Source: an uncultured Phascolarctobacterium sp.
GTDB taxonomy: Bacteria; Bacillota; Negativicutes; Acidaminococcales; Acidaminococcaceae
Direction of reading: 5' to 3'
Length of the DNA: 7,618 nucleotides
Assembly: GCA_934234275.1 (NCBI GenBank)
Contig: CAKQHU010000064.1
Span: 1-7,618, forward strand
Made by a program: the position numbers and the translations under genes. Under the pieces are notes generated by a model. That model was not told the origin of the DNA, did no database searches, and saw only the letters and a program-made list of their open reading frames with translations. This document shows positions 6,709-7,618 of this stretch, one piece after another (within the stretch, counting starts at the first letter, position 1; each line of letters starts with the position of its first letter).

Positions 6709-6783
6709 GGTGCTTCCATAACGGTAGGCGGTTGCCCTCTGACGTGATCAATTCAGTTTCACTGAAAATCCCACAAGAGGGAG
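6709..6783 (+). promoter_or_regulatory. Toxin mRNA leader with self-masked ribosome binding site
   Basis: The leader opens with GGTGCTTCCATAACGG and then GGCGGTTGCCCTCT. CCCTCT (6735-6740) is perfectly complementary to AGAGGG (6776-6781), the core of the toxin's Shine-Dalgarno sequence. Between them is a small hairpin TTCAGT-ttc-ACTGAA (6752-6766), which would bring the two together. Masking of the ribosome binding site in the full-length mRNA is a known feature of type I toxins; here it is predicted from complementarity only. Confidence 0.6.
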
Positions 6784-6792
6784 ATGTTACTG

Positions 6793-6882
6793 ATGGATAT
6801 ACTCGAAGTTATTGCTTTAATAAGCTTATGCATAGCCTGCATTAAACTAGGTATGGAAATCAATAAAAACACAAAAAAATAG
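6793..6882 (+). CDS. Small membrane peptide, putative holin-like type I toxin
   Basis: A 29-residue ORF starting MDILEVIALISL, continuing with a hydrophobic stretch containing two cysteines (LCIACIKLGMEI) and ending in a lysine/asparagine-rich tail (NKNTKK). The pattern of MD-I/L start, one short hydrophobic helix and a lysine tail is that of the 'putative holin-like toxin' family (Pfam Hol_Tox) in Firmicutes, whose members depolarise or perforate the membrane and are silenced by antisense RNAs (compare the TxpA/RatA arrangement of Bacillus subtilis). ATG 6793 is chosen over ATG 6784 because the Shine-Dalgarno AGAGGGAG ends 9 bases before the former and touches the latter. The TAG stop lies in the left arm of the terminator hairpin, typical of these compact loci. 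It has its own promoter and leader, and a convergent antisense RNA at its 3' end. Toxicity is inferred from the family and layout. Confidence 0.72.
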   Translation: MDILEVIALISLCIACIKLGMEINKNTKK

Positions 6883-6916
6883 CCGCCCAGCTCCGCAAAA
6901 GCAGCGACTATTTTTT
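6873..6916. terminator. Bidirectional terminator shared by toxin mRNA and antitoxin RNA
   Basis: Left arm 6874-6886 and right arm 6904-6916 form a 13-position stem bordered by A and T runs on the two sides, so it can end transcription in both directions. On the plus strand one position is a C-A mismatch (6883/6907); on the minus strand the same position is a G-U pair, so the hairpin is continuous only in the antisense RNA. Confidence 0.75.
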
Positions 6917-6962
6917 AGTTAAATTCTTTTGAGAGCAACCGTCTATCGGCGGCACCTTTTCC
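6873..6962 (-). ncRNA. Antisense RNA, putative antitoxin of the small toxin
   Basis: Predicted RNA of about 90 nt from the promoter at 6969-6997 to the shared terminator. It overlaps the toxin mRNA by about 45 nt: the last codons, the stop and the terminator stem. Its 5' part (6931-6956 on the opposite strand) reads GGTGCCGCCGATAGACGG followed by TTGCTCTC, close to the start of the toxin leader in the same sense. The CTCTC stretch can pair with the toxin's Shine-Dalgarno GAGGG (four Watson-Crick pairs and one G-U). Ends are inferred from the promoter and hairpin and not measured. Confidence 0.65.
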
Positions 6963-6968
6963 ATATTT

Positions 6969-6997
6969 ATAATAACACAGATAAGCGCTTTTGACAA
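6969..6997 (-). promoter_or_regulatory. Promoter of the antitoxin RNA
   Basis: Minus strand: TTGTCA (6992-6997), a 17-nt spacer containing AGCGCTTATCTGTG, then TATTAT (6969-6974). Predicted start near 6962 at GGAAAAGG. It is a better match to consensus than the toxin promoter, as expected for an unstable antisense antitoxin made in excess. Confidence 0.7.
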
Positions 6998-7026
6998 GCG
7001 AACACAGCTTATTTCACAAATTTTGC

Positions 7027-7049
7027 ACGGCTTTCGCCGTACTTTTTAT
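7027..7049 (+). terminator. Possible weak plus-strand terminator
   Basis: ACGGC (7027-7031) and GCCGT (7036-7040) form a 5-bp stem with a four-base loop, followed on the plus strand by ACTTTTTATTT. It would catch readthrough from the toxin mRNA before the second antitoxin copy. The stem is short, so this is tentative. Confidence 0.4.
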
Positions 7050-7056
7050 TTAACCA

Positions 7057-7146
7057 TAAAAAATAACCGCCCAGCCTCGCAAACTGACGGTTATTTTTCA
7101 TAACTAAAAGTTTTAAGGGCAACCGTCTATCGGAAGCACCTTTTCT
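7057..7146 (-). ncRNA. Second, orphan copy of the antitoxin RNA
   Basis: Predicted RNA of about 90 nt from the promoter at 7153-7181 to a perfect 11-bp terminator hairpin (7059-7069 with 7088-7098) followed by six T residues on the minus strand. It aligns along its length with the antitoxin at 6873-6962; the 5' part (7115-7140) reads GGTGCTTCCGATAGACGG followed by TTGCCCTT. No toxin ORF lies opposite it: only about 60 bases separate it from the first copy's promoter. What remains of a toxin is at most the tail codons Asn-x-Lys-Lys-stop (7052-7066, compare Asn-Thr-Lys-Lys-stop in the intact gene). Confidence 0.62.
7058..7098. terminator. Terminator of the orphan antitoxin copy
   Basis: AAAAATAACCG pairs with CGGTTATTTTT, 11 perfect base pairs with an 18-nt loop. 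A run on one side and T run on the other make it functional in either direction. The loop shares TTTGCGaGgCTGGG with the first copy read on the minus strand. Confidence 0.7.
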
Positions 7147-7152
7147 ATATTT

Positions 7153-7181
7153 ATAATAACACAGATAAGCGCTTTTGGCAA
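7153..7181 (-). promoter_or_regulatory. Promoter of the orphan antitoxin copy
   Basis: Minus strand: TTGCCA (7176-7181), a 17-nt spacer, TATTAT (7153-7158). Spacer and -10 are identical to the first antitoxin promoter; the -35 differs by one base (TTGTCA to TTGCCA), which should weaken it somewhat. Confidence 0.65.
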
Positions 7182-7233
7182 GTTTAGGCAGGCCTACTTG
7201 CCAAAGCTGCGCAAATACTCCTTCAACAAAAAA

Positions 7234-7365
7234 ATGAGCCTATTTCGGGGTACCGGCAACAATTTCATGAGGATATTTTTTGGCATTGATTACAATTTCA
7301 TGAGCCTATTTTGAGGTATTCACTACAAATTCATGAGGATATTTGAAAATTTGCCAACTCAATAT
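7234..7365. repeat. Four tandem 33-bp imperfect repeats
   Basis: ATGAG recurs at 7234, 7267, 7300 and 7333, exactly 33 bases apart. Units 1 and 3 continue with CCTATTT, units 2 and 4 with GATATTT, so there is a 66-bp higher-order pattern. ACAATTTC or a close variant precedes units 2-4. In the plus frame the units encode 11-residue repeats (MSLF.., MRIF..), but the frame stops in unit 3 and has no ribosome binding site. The array may be a small satellite, protein-binding sites or the end of a lost insertion sequence; the last is a guess. Confidence 0.75.
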
Positions 7366-7376
7366 CGTACACATAT

Positions 7377-7424
7377 AAAAAAACCGTACAGCCCCAAAGC
7401 CTTGCGTGGCAAGGGGTTGTACGG
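7377..7424 (-). terminator. Rho-independent terminator of valS
   Basis: Minus strand: CCGTACA (opposite 7418-7424) and CCCC pair with GGGG and TGTACGG (opposite 7384-7390), followed by seven T residues (7377-7383). An inner hairpin CCTTGC/GCAAGG can form in the loop. It starts about 15 bases after the valS stop. The region up to the stop also holds a 10-bp tandem duplication GTACGGTTTT (7419-7438). Confidence 0.85.
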
Positions 7425-7439
7425 TTTTGTACGGTTTTA

Positions 7440-7618
7440 TCAGATAGTCTTCAGGTATTCCAGGCGCTCGTTAATCGCTGCCTTTTTACCGTTCAGCTCT
7501 TCAGCCTTAGCCTTCTCTTTTTCGATAACAGCCTCAGGTGCTTTAGCCAGGAAGCCGGCGTTGCCCAGCTTGCCTTCAACACGGCTCAGCTCCTTGTCGA
7601 TAGCAGCCAGCTCTTTGT
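7440..7618 (-). CDS. valS: Valyl-tRNA synthetase, C-terminal end (partial, runs off right edge)
   Basis: The last 58 codons of valS, ending in TGA at 7440-7442. Visible are the heptad-like [19 protein letters not shown] and the following [12 protein letters not shown]...[11 protein letters not shown], the conserved C-terminal coiled-coil arm of ValRS that contacts the tRNA elbow. The catalytic domain lies outside the window. The enzyme charges tRNA-Val in the cytoplasm. In many Firmicutes valS is followed directly by folC; here folC comes about 1.8 kb later on the same strand with accessory DNA between them, and valS has its own terminator. Confidence 0.93.
   Translation of the reverse strand, partial: KELAAIDKELSRVEGKLGNAGFLAKAPEAVIEKEKAKAEELNGKKAAINERLEYLKTI

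Noticed and set aside
6784..6882. Longer version of the toxin starting at ATG 6784
   Set aside because: The Shine-Dalgarno sequence abuts this ATG, leaving no room for initiation, while ATG 6793 has a 9-base gap and the family-typical MDI start.
7234..7365. The 33-bp repeats as a CRISPR array
   Set aside because: There are no unique spacers between units, the units are imperfect and alternate in two types, and no cas gene is present.

Overview
The window looks like the chromosome of a diderm Firmicute of the Negativicutes type (Acidaminococcaceae/Phascolarctobacterium-like is my best guess). The reasons are Firmicute-style PolA, FolC and ValS with strong AGGAGG-type ribosome binding sites, next to an O-antigen ligase/polymerase-family membrane protein, which fits a cell with an outer membrane or other surface glycan. 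The genus is inference; no rRNA is present.

All conventional genes are on the minus strand. Reading from the left: the 5' part of polA (434 codons, running off the left edge); an unrecognised 230-residue protein with its own terminator and a long structured leader behind a strong promoter; an O-antigen ligase-family (Wzy_C) protein; a 350-base intergenic region holding a 237-bp element with terminal inverted repeats (MITE-like) and a 36-bp direct repeat; folC; a zinc-ribbon/DUF805 membrane protein; and, at the right edge, the last 58 codons of valS with its terminator.

The most interesting part is 6630-7380, between the DUF805 gene and valS. On the plus strand it holds a 29-codon ORF, too short for routine ORF calling. 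It has a good promoter, a Shine-Dalgarno sequence that can be masked by its own leader, and a stop codon inside a terminator stem. It resembles the small 'putative holin-like' toxins of Firmicute type I toxin-antitoxin systems. A convergent minus-strand promoter would make a RNA of about 90 nt overlapping the toxin's 3' end. About 180 bp further on, the promoter, RNA body and terminator of that antitoxin are repeated without any toxin, giving an apparent orphan antitoxin RNA. The toxin leader and both antitoxin RNAs share the same 5' sequence, including the stretch able to pair with the toxin's ribosome binding site. Between this and valS lie four tandem 33-bp repeats.

valS and folC are commonly adjacent in Firmicutes. 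Here they keep their order and strand but are separated by about 1.8 kb containing the DUF805 gene, the toxin-antitoxin locus, the orphan copy and the 33-bp repeats, so this interval looks like an accessory insertion site inside an otherwise ordinary housekeeping neighbourhood.
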